DNA from: Scatomorpha pullicola
GTDB lineage: Bacteria > Bacillota > Clostridia > Oscillospirales > Oscillospiraceae
NCBI GenBank assembly: GCA_018716545.1
Contig: DVJU01000021.1
Coordinates: 1 to 5,392, forward strand
Direction of reading: 5' to 3'
Length of the DNA: 5,392 nt
The notes under the pieces are model-generated. The model saw only the letters and a program-made list of their open reading frames with translations. It did no database searches and was not told the origin of the DNA. Each line of letters begins with the position of its first letter. Positions within the stretch are counted from its first letter, which is position 1. Made by a program: the position numbers and the translations under genes. This document shows positions 1 to 5,390 of the stretch, piece by piece.

Positions 1-78
1 TTCATGCAGGAATCCGACAGCCGCATGGCCGACAACAAGATGTACGCCGACCACCGCACAAGGCGCCGCAGCAGATAA
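1..78 (+). CDS. C-terminal fragment of an unidentified protein
   Basis: The window opens inside a plus-strand reading frame that runs 25 codons to a TAA stop at 76-78. The visible tail is hydrophilic and very basic at its end (TRRRSR), with several Met, Asp and Asn residues before it. No domain can be recognised in so short a piece, and I assign no function. The frame is judged real because the stop is followed after two bases by a perfect GC-rich palindrome ending in TTTT, a typical transcription terminator. The gene is convergent with the ABC operon to its right. The true start lies outside the window. Confidence 0.55.
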   Translation, partial: FMQESDSRMADNKMYADHRTRRRSR

Positions 79-80
79 TT

Positions 81-108
81 AAAAGCCGTCCCGGCCGGGA
101 CGGCTTTT
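81..108 (+). terminator. Intrinsic terminator, perfect 28-bp palindrome (copy 1)
   Basis: A perfect palindrome with 14-base arms (AAAAGCCGTCCCGG and its complement) begins two bases after the TAA of the left-hand gene. The GC-rich stem is flanked by A4 and T4, so it could terminate from either direction. After the T4 the sequence is AGTTTG, so the U-tract is short. Its central 26 bases recur exactly at 343-368. Confidence 0.75.
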
Positions 109-112
109 AGTT

Positions 113-337
113 TGTCGAAAAAGCCTCGCAGAGTTTCGCGCCCTATGGGCGCGAAAGGGACTGGGATCATTTTCGGCGGCGGCGTGTACGTCGCCGAAAA
201 TACATTTCGCGGAGCGAGCGTCGAGCTGTCCACCTTTGGTGGACAGTGAGGCGCAGAGCGCAGCGCCGGTCTCCATCGGCCGCTCGCGGCCGGGGGACTT
301 TATTGTCAAAAAAGGCCGTCGAGAGCCTTTTTTGACA
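113..337. repeat. Hairpin-rich intergenic element with imperfect terminal inverted repeats
   Basis: This roughly 225-bp noncoding block sits between the two identical palindromes. Its ends, TGTCGAAAAAGCCTC (113-127) and the complement of 323-337 (TGTCAAAAAAGGCTC), match at 13 of 15 positions. Inside are a 10-bp stem with a 3-base loop (134-156, TTTCGCGCCC arms), a 10-bp stem (169-178 with 192-201, ATTTTCGGCG arms), a 9-bp stem with a TTT loop (226-246, CTGTCCACC arms), a 6-bp stem with a CTCG loop (277-292) and a 13-bp stem (304-316 with 325-337). The reading frames crossing it have no plausible protein or ribosome site. It could be a nonautonomous MITE-like repeat, a BIME-like repeat or a structured RNA. 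I do not recognise a named family. Confidence 0.5.
304..337 (-). terminator. Hairpin with 13-bp stem, possible bidirectional terminator
   Basis: Arms TGTCAAAAAAGGC (304-316) and its complement (325-337) flank an 8-base loop. The stem contains runs of six A and six T, so either strand yields a stem closing in U-rich sequence. It lies about 40 bases past the stop of the last ABC-operon gene and could back up the weaker palindrome at 343-366 on the minus strand. Confidence 0.5.
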
Positions 338-342
338 GTCTC

Positions 343-370
343 AAGCCGTCCCGGCCGGGACGGCTTTTTT
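343..370. terminator. Palindromic terminator (copy 2) at the end of the ABC operon
   Basis: The same 26-base palindrome as at 83-108 ends in TTTTTT on the plus strand. It starts only 4 bases past the stop of the minus-strand permease gene. On the plus strand it has a good U-tract and would stop read-through from the left. On the minus strand the stem is followed only by TTGAG, so termination of the ABC operon here may be weak and helped by the next hairpin. Confidence 0.6.
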
Positions 371-374
371 GTAT

Positions 375-962
375 TCAAAACTCGCGTGCGGCGCAGATGC
401 GCGCGCTTATGAGGGCGCTGACGCACATGGAGGCGAGGGCGGCCGAGCCGGCGATCAACGCCGCCTCGGGGCTTTTCGTCCAGTCGAGCGAGGAGCCGCC
501 CAGCGCCAGAAGCAGCGAGAGCGACAGCGCCGCAGCGAACGCCCGCGTTAGCCCGGCGCCCAACACGCAGGCCAGGGGGAGCGCAAGGCTCAGCAGCGTA
601 CAGCCCAGGTACAGGCCAATCAGCGCCGGGCGGTAGACCACCCACGGCGGCCAGCCCAGAAGGAAGGCGGAGACGAGCACCGCCGCCAGGGCGGCCGCGG
701 AGCTGAGCGCCCCGAGCACGTGCCGGCTCACGGCCAGCGCGGAGCGGGAGACCGGGAGCAGAGCCGCGTAGCGCTCAAAGCCGGGGCAGGCGTCCAGCGT
801 GCACAGCGGCAGGAGGGCGGCGAAAAGCGCCGCCGCAGCCGCGAGCAGACCCCTGTGCGCAGGCAGGAGAGCCATGGCCGCCAGCCACGCGGCGGGGACG
901 CTCAGCAGCCGGCGCCACTGCGAGCGCAGGTACAGTATGTCTCTTATCAGCAGCGCCTTCAC
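375..962 (-). CDS. ABC-2 type permease subunit (second of two paralogues)
   Basis: This is a 195-aa integral membrane protein, predicted to form half of the channel of an ABC exporter with the neighbouring permease. It has about six hydrophobic segments, very rich in Ala and Leu. It aligns end to end with the upstream permease: MKALLIRD against MKAIFIKD at the start, FERYAALLPVSR near residue 62 against FERYAMTMPVTR, and both proteins end in Glu-Phe. This resembles the small ABC-2 permease family (ABC2_membrane_5 type). I chose the GTG at 962 because an AGGAGG (971-976) lies 8 bases upstream and the product then lines up with its paralogue; a GTG at 971 would overlap that site. It is the last gene of the operon, 27 bases after its neighbour. 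The substrate cannot be told from sequence. Confidence 0.85.
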   Translation of the reverse strand: MKALLIRDILYLRSQWRRLLSVPAAWLAAMALLPAHRGLLAAAAALFAALLPLCTLDACPGFERYAALLPVSRSALAVSRHVLGALSSAAALAAVLVSAFLLGWPPWVVYRPALIGLYLGCTLLSLALPLACVLGAGLTRAFAAALSLSLLLALGGSSLDWTKSPEAALIAGSAALASMCVSALISARICAAREF

Positions 963-989
963 GCCGTTCACCTCCTGGCAGGCGGAGCG

Positions 990-1592
990 TCAAAACTCCT
1001 TGCGCCTGTATATGCCCACGCTGATGCACATGCTGACGGCCATTACGGCCAGGGTGACCAGAGGGAGAACCATAAGGGCGTCGGTAATATTGTCCAGCTC
1101 CACGCCCATGCGCTCGAGCGCGAAGGAGAAGATGATGAGAAACACGACGAAGATGGCCATCATGCTCAGCCTGGCCTTCTCCACGCCCAGCTTGTAGATG
1201 AGCGGCAGCAGTACGCTTATGAACACCAGCCCAACGCAGAAGCAGGCCGCGCTGGAGAGCAGCGCCTCCGCCGGATCGTCGCCTATGATGAGGCTGGCGG
1301 CGAAGCCCAGCACCGCGAGTATCAGCGAGCAGAAGACGCCGAAGACGTACTTGCTCAGCGCCATGGACGTGCGCGTGACCGGCATGGTCATGGCATAGCG
1401 CTCAAAGTGGCTCTTTTCGTCTATGCTCATGCTGGTTATGGGCAGCATCATGGCGTACATGACGCTCAGCGAGGAGAAAAAGAGGCCGCTGCCGTTGAAG
1501 TAGCTCAGCACGAACCAGACGAGCAGGACGAGCAGTATGCTCTTGCCCTGAGCCTTTATGTTCAGGCAGTCCTTTATAAATATGGCCTTCAT
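990..1592 (-). CDS. ABC-2 type permease subunit (first of two paralogues)
   Basis: This is a 200-aa polytopic membrane protein with about six hydrophobic stretches (roughly residues 18-32, 37-54, 82-102, 110-132, 140-158 and 172-194) and the loop motif SIDEKSHFERYAMTMPVTR. That loop is typical of the small permeases paired with YtrB/BcrA-like ATPases. It starts with MKAIFIKD and ends in RRKEF. The ATG at 1592 overlaps the stop of the ATPase gene by four bases (ATGA), so translation is probably coupled, and GGGGG lies 7 bases upstream. With the ATPase and the second permease it should build one membrane exporter. It is less Ala-rich than its downstream paralogue. Export of a peptide, antibiotic or lipid-like compound is possible but not shown. 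Confidence 0.9.
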   Translation of the reverse strand: MKAIFIKDCLNIKAQGKSILLVLLVWFVLSYFNGSGLFFSSLSVMYAMMLPITSMSIDEKSHFERYAMTMPVTRTSMALSKYVFGVFCSLILAVLGFAASLIIGDDPAEALLSSAACFCVGLVFISVLLPLIYKLGVEKARLSMMAIFVVFLIIFSFALERMGVELDNITDALMVLPLVTLAVMAVSMCISVGIYRRKEF

Positions 1593-2443
1593 TTCGCGTC
1601 CCCCTTGATGTAGTAGAGCATGATGTCCTCGATGCTCGCCCTCTCGTGCGTCAGCGCACCGGCGGCGCGGCGCTCCACCAGCGCTTCGCTGCCGAAGGCG
1701 CCGCGGCGCACGCCGACTACGGCGTCGCTGTCCAGCGCGGAGATCTCCCGCTCGGAGCCTTTGGCTATGACGTACTTGTCCAGCAGCTCGTCCTTCTCCT
1801 CGGAGAAGATCACGCGGCCGGAGTGGATGAACGTGATGTAGTCGCAGGCCTTCTCAAGGTCGGAGAGGATGTGCGAGGATATAAGCACGCTGTGCCCCTC
1901 GTCCTGGATGAAGTCCAGCAGTATGTCCAGCAGCTCGTCGCGGGTCACGGGGTCGAGGCCGCTGGTAGGCTCGTCGAGTATCAAAAGCCGGCTGCCGTGG
2001 CTCAGCGCGGCGGCGATGGAGAGCTTCATCCTCATGCCGCGGGAGTAGTCCTTGATTTTCTGCCGCTCCGGCAGGGCGAACTTCAGGCCGAGGGAGTCGA
2101 ACTTCGCACCGTCGAAGTGCCTGTACGCCGCGGCGAGTATCCTGCGCACGTCGCGCAGCGTCATGGTCTCGGGGAAGGGGCAGTCGTCCATCACGACGCC
2201 TATCTCCTCGCGCAGCTCCGGCTCGGCGGTCTCGGGGTCGCAGCCCAGGACGCTCACCTCGCCGCCGGAGCGCTTGGCCAGGCCGAGCAGCAGCCGTATC
2301 GTCGTGCTCTTGCCCGCGCCGTTTTCGCCGATGAGCCCCATGATGCAGCCCGTGGGCAGGGTGAAGCTCACGTTGTCCAGCACGAAAGCGCCGTAGCGCT
2401 TGCAAAGACCGCGCACCTCTATTGAATTTACTGAGTTGTACAT
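1589..2443 (-). CDS. ABC transporter ATP-binding protein (YtrB/BcrA-like)
   Basis: This cytoplasmic ATPase powers the two permeases encoded after it. The 284-aa protein has Walker A GENGAGKST (residues 39-47), a degenerate signature YSRGMRMKL (133-141), Walker B LLILDEPTSGLDP (153-165) and switch histidine H191 in ISSHI. It ends in a roughly 70-residue tail, as usual for exporter ATPases of this type. At the Q-loop position the sequence reads VVMDDCPFPE, without the usual glutamine. I chose ATG 2443, two bases after the repressor gene. A TTG two codons upstream (2449) would instead overlap the repressor stop. GAGG lies 10 bases before the ATG but only 4 before the TTG, so the choice is not certain. 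The gene order repressor, ATPase, permease, permease is that of YtrA-type operons. Confidence 0.95.
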   Translation of the reverse strand: MYNSVNSIEVRGLCKRYGAFVLDNVSFTLPTGCIMGLIGENGAGKSTTIRLLLGLAKRSGGEVSVLGCDPETAEPELREEIGVVMDDCPFPETMTLRDVRRILAAAYRHFDGAKFDSLGLKFALPERQKIKDYSRGMRMKLSIAAALSHGSRLLILDEPTSGLDPVTRDELLDILLDFIQDEGHSVLISSHILSDLEKACDYITFIHSGRVIFSEEKDELLDKYVIAKGSEREISALDSDAVVGVRRGAFGSEALVERRAAGALTHERASIEDIMLYYIKGDAK

Positions 2444-2445
2444 TG

Positions 2446-2820
2446 TCAATCGTCCTCACAGATCAGGCGGAGCATCTCGGTCAGCTCGTCGCTGCTCAGA
2501 CCACAGGAATTGGCCAGATCCCGCGCCTTGCCCAGCAGGTCCTCGATCTGCCGCAGGTGCTCCTCTCGTATCAAGTCCAGATTTTTCCCCGCGACGAAGC
2601 TCCCCTTGCCGGGGTACGTGACCAGGAACCCGTCGCGCTCAAGCTCCTCGTACGCGCGCTTCGTCGTGATGACGCTTATTCGCAGCTCCTTTGCCAGCAG
2701 CCGCATCGACGGAAGGGCGTCCCCCTCCTTGAGCTCGCCGGAGATTATCTTGCCCTTTATCTGCGAGCATATCTGCTCGTATATGGGCGTCCCGGCGGAG
2801 TTGCTTATGATAATATCCAT
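2446..2820 (-). CDS. GntR-family transcriptional regulator, YtrA type
   Basis: This DNA-binding repressor has 124 aa, the short length typical of the YtrA subfamily, which lacks a large effector domain. The winged helix covers about residues 10-77: PIYEQI, then the GELKEGDALPSMRLLAKEL segment, the recognition region around ISVITTKRAYEELERDG, and the wing YPGKGSFVA. A short helical tail (about 80-124) probably dimerises. I chose ATG 2820 because AGGG lies about 8 bases upstream; a GTG at 2829 has no spaced ribosome site. It heads the ABC operon, and an inverted repeat overlaps its own promoter, so autorepression is likely. YtrA relatives control ABC exporters that respond to cell-wall antibiotics, but the signal here is unknown. 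Confidence 0.93.
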   Translation of the reverse strand: MDIIISNSAGTPIYEQICSQIKGKIISGELKEGDALPSMRLLAKELRISVITTKRAYEELERDGFLVTYPGKGSFVAGKNLDLIREEHLRQIEDLLGKARDLANSCGLSSDELTEMLRLICEDD

Positions 2821-2839
2821 GGCTATCACCCTATATAGT

Positions 2840-2858
2840 GTGTATATCCATTATACAC
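2840..2858. promoter_or_regulatory. Probable operator for the GntR/YtrA regulator
   Basis: A perfect 19-bp inverted repeat, GTGTATA-N5-TATACAC, overlaps the -10 box of the regulator's own promoter. Its form (GT...TA and TA...AC half sites, AT-rich) fits operators of GntR-family repressors. Its position would let a bound dimer block RNA polymerase. That the protein binds here is inference. Confidence 0.7.
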
Positions 2859-2877
2859 GGTATGCACAGCCTGTCAA
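2850..2877 (-). promoter_or_regulatory. Sigma-A type promoter of the gntR-ABC operon
   Basis: On the minus strand a perfect -35 TTGACA (2872-2877) and a perfect -10 TATAAT (2850-2855) are separated by 16 bases. The start codon of the regulator lies about 30 bases past the -10 box. So strong a promoter under an operator suggests an operon that is tightly repressed and strongly induced. Confidence 0.85.
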
Positions 2878-2886
2878 GAGGGTGAG

Positions 2887-2920
2887 GCAAAAAAATTTCC
2901 GCCCCGGTGCTCCGGGGCGG
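2887..2920 (-). terminator. Intrinsic terminator of the small YtxH-like gene
   Basis: A perfect 9-bp GC stem (CCGCCCCGG, 2899-2907, with its complement at 2912-2920) has a 4-base loop and is followed on the minus strand by AAATTTTTTT. It starts 6 bases after the stop of the small gene. It insulates that gene from the operon promoter, which begins about 10 bases further on. Confidence 0.9.
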
Positions 2921-2926
2921 AGGGAT

Positions 2927-3097
2927 TCATTTCAGGGCTTCCGTGATGTTGTCGGCGAGCTCGCCGGCGGCCTTGAGCGCGCGGCCTATGACGTTGTCGC
3001 CCTTTTTCCTGGGAGCCATGAGCATACCCATCGACGCGCCTATCGCCATGCCCATGCCCACGCCCTTGAGGAAGGACTTGCTGTCCATGCTGTTCAT
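2927..3097 (-). CDS. Small YtxH-like membrane protein (56 aa)
   Basis: This short gene has a textbook ribosome site (AAGGAGG at 3106-3112, 8 bases before ATG 3097) and its own terminator. The protein begins MNSMDSKSFLKG, then has one hydrophobic Gly/Met-rich helix (about residues 10-28) ending in APRKKG, then an amphipathic helix to the C-terminus. The pattern of a glycine-rich membrane segment followed by AP-R/K-K-G is that of YtxH-domain proteins, often labelled stress or gas-vesicle-like proteins, whose function is poorly known. Glycines at 12, 16, 20 and 24 form a GxxxG zipper, and seven of 56 residues are Met. It is the usual length for small family members. I saw no clear promoter. It is divergent from the phosphodiesterase operon. 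Confidence 0.8.
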   Translation of the reverse strand: MNSMDSKSFLKGVGMGMAIGASMGMLMAPRKKGDNVIGRALKAAGELADNITEALK

Positions 3098-3105
3098 ATG
3101 TGCTG

Positions 3106-3112
3106 CCTCCTT
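3106..3112 (-). promoter_or_regulatory. Ribosome binding site AAGGAGG of the 56-aa gene
   Basis: A full AAGGAGG on the minus strand, 8 bases from ATG 3097, fixes the start of the small gene and is the main reason to accept it as real. Confidence 0.85.
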
Positions 3113-3159
3113 AAATAAGCTTCACAATAAGTCTGCGCCATATAAGGCAATTTTATGAT

Positions 3160-3188
3160 TTGCCGTCGGCGGTAATATGTGCTATACT
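3160..3188 (+). promoter_or_regulatory. Extended -10 promoter of the phosphodiesterase operon
   Basis: A -35 box TTGCCG (3160-3165), a 17-base spacer and a -10 box TATACT (3183-3188) preceded by TGC form a strong sigma-A promoter with an extended -10. Transcription would start near 3195, leaving a leader of about 70 bases before ATG 3264. I saw no strong hairpin or riboswitch in that leader. Confidence 0.8.
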
Positions 3189-3263
3189 ATTAAATTGTTA
3201 TTCAGGCGCTTTGGCGTATTTACACAGCTTTGGACATATACGATCGAGAGAAAGGAACAAGCG

Positions 3264-4037
3264 ATGGGATATAAAATCCTGGCCGTCGGGGACACCGTCG
3301 GCTCACCGGGACTTGAATATCTTCAGCGGCGGCTGCGCGCGATAAAGAGCGAGCTGGGCGCGGACTTCGTCGTGGTCAACGGCGAGAACGCGAACGTCGT
3401 CGGCTGCACGCCCAGGCAGGTGGACGCGATACTCAACGCGGGCGCCGACTGCGTCACCCTGGGCAACCACACCTGGACGCGCTGGGAGCTGCAGCCCTAC
3501 CTGGACGACGAGATGCGCGTGCTGCGCCCGGCCAACTTTGCGCCCCAGTGCCCCGGCAGGGGCTGCGTGGGCTTTGACACCCCCGCGGGCGAGGTGGCGG
3601 TCATAAACCTCATGGGCCGCTTCACGCTCGACCCCAACACGGACAACCCCTTCCTGGTCGCCGACGGCATACTCGAGGAGCTTGGCGCGAAGATCATCCT
3701 CGTCGACTTCCACGCCGAGGGCACCAGCGAGAAGCTGGCCATGGGCTATTACCTCGACGGGCGCGTCAGCGCCGTGTGGGGCACGCACACGCACGTGCAG
3801 ACCTCGGACGCGCGCGTGCTGCCCAAGGGCACCGGGTTCATCACCGACCTGGGCATGACCGGACCTTTCGAGTCCGTGCTGGGCATCAAGCCGGAGCAGA
3901 GCATAGGCCGCTTCCTCGGCGACGTCCCGCGCCGCTATGAGTGCGCGCCGGGCAAGGCCAAGCTGGAGGGCGCGCTGTTCACTGTCGACGAGGCCACCGG
4001 CAGGTGCCTCGAAGTGCGGGCGGTGAGGTACGTATGA
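3264..4037 (+). CDS. ymdB: YmdB-family metallophosphoesterase (TIGR00282 type)
   Basis: This cytoplasmic dinuclear metal phosphodiesterase has 257 aa, close to the family's usual length of about 260. Metal and catalytic motifs are all present: GDTVG (Asp10), NGENAN (Glu41, Asn42), GNHTW (Asn68, His69), DFHAE (His150) and GTHTHVQT (His175, His177), with family blocks RPANF, SEKLA and ITDLGMTGP. Bacillus subtilis YmdB hydrolyses cyclic nucleotides (2',3'-cAMP), modulates RNase Y and affects the choice between biofilm and motility; the same chemistry is likely here. The ATG at 3264 has AAAGGA 7 bases upstream. The frame is open further upstream to 3177, but that would start inside the promoter and adds unrelated residues. 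The stop overlaps the next gene by four bases, so this is the first gene of an operon with an SbcD-like gene rather than with RNase Y. Confidence 0.95.
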   Translation: MGYKILAVGDTVGSPGLEYLQRRLRAIKSELGADFVVVNGENANVVGCTPRQVDAILNAGADCVTLGNHTWTRWELQPYLDDEMRVLRPANFAPQCPGRGCVGFDTPAGEVAVINLMGRFTLDPNTDNPFLVADGILEELGAKIILVDFHAEGTSEKLAMGYYLDGRVSAVWGTHTHVQTSDARVLPKGTGFITDLGMTGPFESVLGIKPEQSIGRFLGDVPRRYECAPGKAKLEGALFTVDEATGRCLEVRAVRYV

Positions 4038-5122
4038 TAAGGATACTCCACGCGGCGGATCTGCACCTGGATTCGCCCTTCAACGCGCTCAGCGAGGAGA
4101 AGGCCGCGCTGCGCCGGCGAGAGCAGCGCGAGCTGCTGCGCTCGCTCGCGAGGATACGCGCCGAGCAGAACGCCTCGCTGGTGCTGCTCTCCGGCGACCT
4201 CTTTGACAGCGATTCCGCCTGGGCGGAGACGGAGGAGCTGCTGCGCCTCACGCTCTCCGAGATGGCGGTGCCGGTGTTCATCGCGCCTGGCAACCACGAC
4301 TACTACGCGGCGAACGGCCGCTGGGCGCGTATGCGCCTGCCCGAAAACGTGCACGTCTTCACCTCCGCGGACTTTGACGCCGTGGTGCTTGAGGAGCTGA
4401 ACGTGCGCGTCTGGGGCGCGGCGTTCACCGACAACTACTCCGAAGCCAAGCTGGACACGCTGCGCATACCGCGCCAGGACGGCTTCACCGAGCTGGTGTG
4501 CGTCCACGGCGAGGTGGGCAACCCCGGCTCGCGCTATGACCCCATAGACGAGCGGGACATCGCGGCCTCCGGCGCGGACTACATAGCGCTGGGGCACGTG
4601 CACGCCTGCAGCGGCCTGAAAAAAGCGGGCAAGACCTACTACGCCTGGCCGGGCTGCCCCGAGGGGCGCGGCTTTGACGAGTGCGGGGAGAAGGGCGTGC
4701 TGATAGTGGACGTCTCCCCCGGCAAGGCAAAGGCGAAGTTCATACCCACCGCCGCCCGGCGGTACGAGTGCCTGAGCGTCCCGGCGGACGAGCTGGACGG
4801 CTTCAGGCTCCCGGACGGCGCGGCGGAGAACATATACCAGATCACGATAACCGGCGAGACGGACCGTGAGCCCGACCTGGCCGCGCTCCGCCGCCGGCTG
4901 GAGCCGCGCGTGTTTGCGCTGCGGCTGCGCGACGAGACCAGGCTGCGCACCGACGTGTGGGCGCGCGCGGGCGAGGACTCGCTCAGGGGCGTGTTCCTGC
5001 GTATGCTGCGCGAGCGGTACGACTCCGCGCGCACCGACGCCGAGCGCGAGCAGATCACCCGCGCGGCGCGCTGGGGACTGGCGGCGCTCGACGGCAGAGA
5101 GGAGGCTGAGCCGCTGTGGTGA
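4034..5122 (+). CDS. SbcD/YhaO-like metallophosphoesterase, putative DNA exonuclease subunit
   Basis: This 362-aa calcineurin-like phosphoesterase is the likely nuclease subunit of an SbcCD-like complex with the ATPase encoded next. All five metal-site blocks are visible: HAADLHLDSPF (Asp9, His11), LSGDLFDS (Asp55), APGNHDYY (Asn87, His88), CVHGEV (His158) and ALGHVHA (His188, His190). The DLHLDSPF block is that of the YhaO type of SbcD relatives. The C-terminal third (about 260-362) is charged and Arg-rich and probably contacts DNA or the ATPase. The start ATG overlaps the phosphodiesterase stop (ATGA) and has GGTGAGG 5 bases upstream; longer starts inside the previous gene are unlikely. Its role in processing DNA ends or hairpins is inferred from the family. 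Confidence 0.93.
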   Translation: MIRILHAADLHLDSPFNALSEEKAALRRREQRELLRSLARIRAEQNASLVLLSGDLFDSDSAWAETEELLRLTLSEMAVPVFIAPGNHDYYAANGRWARMRLPENVHVFTSADFDAVVLEELNVRVWGAAFTDNYSEAKLDTLRIPRQDGFTELVCVHGEVGNPGSRYDPIDERDIAASGADYIALGHVHACSGLKKAGKTYYAWPGCPEGRGFDECGEKGVLIVDVSPGKAKAKFIPTAARRYECLSVPADELDGFRLPDGAAENIYQITITGETDREPDLAALRRRLEPRVFALRLRDETRLRTDVWARAGEDSLRGVFLRMLRERYDSARTDAEREQITRAARWGLAALDGREEAEPLW

Positions 5123-5352
5123 TACATAAGCTCAAGGCCACCTTCGGCTGCCTGGACGGCGACACGCTGGAGCTGAAGGACGGCCTGAACGTCATAAACG
5201 CCCCGAACGAGAGCGGAAAGAGCACCTGGTGCGCCTTCATCCGCGCCATGCTCTACGGCATCGACACCTCGGAGCGCGTGAGCGTTATGTCGCGCCCGCC
5301 GTGGCTCAGCTCCATCGTGCCGCTCATGGGCTTGCCCGTCCAGGGGGCGTAG
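5116..5352 (+). CDS. SbcC/YhaN-like P-loop ATPase, N-terminal part, frame broken by an inverted segment
   Basis: The first 54 codons encode the start of a large SMC-like ATPase: IHKLKATFGCLDGDTLELKD, then Walker A APNESGKST (residues 29-37) and FIRAMLYGIDTSER, as in the partners of YhaO-type nucleases. Family members run to many hundreds of residues with coiled coils. Here the frame becomes unrelated after codon 54 and stops at TAG 5350-5352, giving 78 aa. The expected continuation is found on the opposite strand of 5279-5383. The start overlaps the nuclease gene: GTG 5116 lies 10 bases after GGAGG (5101-5105), and GTG 5119 is the alternative. The rest of the gene would lie beyond the window. 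As written the product cannot work; with the segment turned around it remains open to the window end. Confidence 0.85.
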   Translation: MVIHKLKATFGCLDGDTLELKDGLNVINAPNESGKSTWCAFIRAMLYGIDTSERVSVMSRPPWLSSIVPLMGLPVQGA

Positions 5353-5390
5353 TGCGTCTTGTCGGGCAGATAGCCGCTCTTTGCGCGCTC
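5272..5390. repeat. 7-bp inverted repeats flanking the inverted segment
   Basis: GAGCGCG at 5272-5278 and its complement CGCGCTC at 5384-5390 bracket 105 bases. With one mismatch the match extends to 9 positions (CGGAGCGCG against CGCGCTCGG). The coding sense switches strand exactly at these repeats, so they are the likely crossover or microhomology points. Confidence 0.7.
5279..5383 (-). other. Inverted 105-bp piece of the ATPase gene
   Basis: Read on the minus strand, this piece encodes AKSGYLPDKTHYAPWTGKP and, further on, MSGTMEL and RDITLT. That is what should follow GIDTSER in YhaN-like ATPases, where a PDK-YAPW-G-PM-G block comes soon after the first helix. Its length is exactly 35 codons. 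Turned around in place between the 7-bp repeats, it rejoins codon 54 in frame and stays open through the last base of the window. It is therefore coding DNA in the wrong orientation, by real inversion or by a chimeric sequence end. Confidence 0.85.

Noticed and set aside
81..370. CRISPR-like array
   Set aside because: There are only two identical repeats and they are 260 bp apart. The other stems differ from each other, and no cas gene is present.
79..645. Long open frame on the minus strand through the hairpin block and into the permease gene
   Set aside because: It runs through terminators and several palindromes, has no ribosome site, and overlaps a well-supported permease in another frame. 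It is a product of high GC content.
720..1613. 297-codon plus-strand frame antisense to both permease genes
   Set aside because: Its product is full of His, Gln, Arg and Ala without any domain. The minus-strand frames encode recognisable permeases with ribosome sites.
1646..2425. 259-codon plus-strand frame antisense to the ABC ATPase
   Set aside because: The minus strand has all ATPase motifs. The plus-strand product is a low-information shadow.
3177..3263. Upstream extension of the YmdB-family gene to an ATG at 3177
   Set aside because: It would start within the promoter, upstream of the -10 box. The added residues do not resemble the family, and AAAGGA correctly precedes ATG 3264.
3189..3263. 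Riboswitch or attenuator in the phosphodiesterase leader
   Set aside because: The leader of about 70 bases has only trivial stems and no terminator-like hairpin.
3941..4033. Longer start of the SbcD-like gene inside the previous gene
   Set aside because: The family N-terminus (MIRILHAADLHLDS) begins at 4034, with a ribosome site and a four-base overlap.
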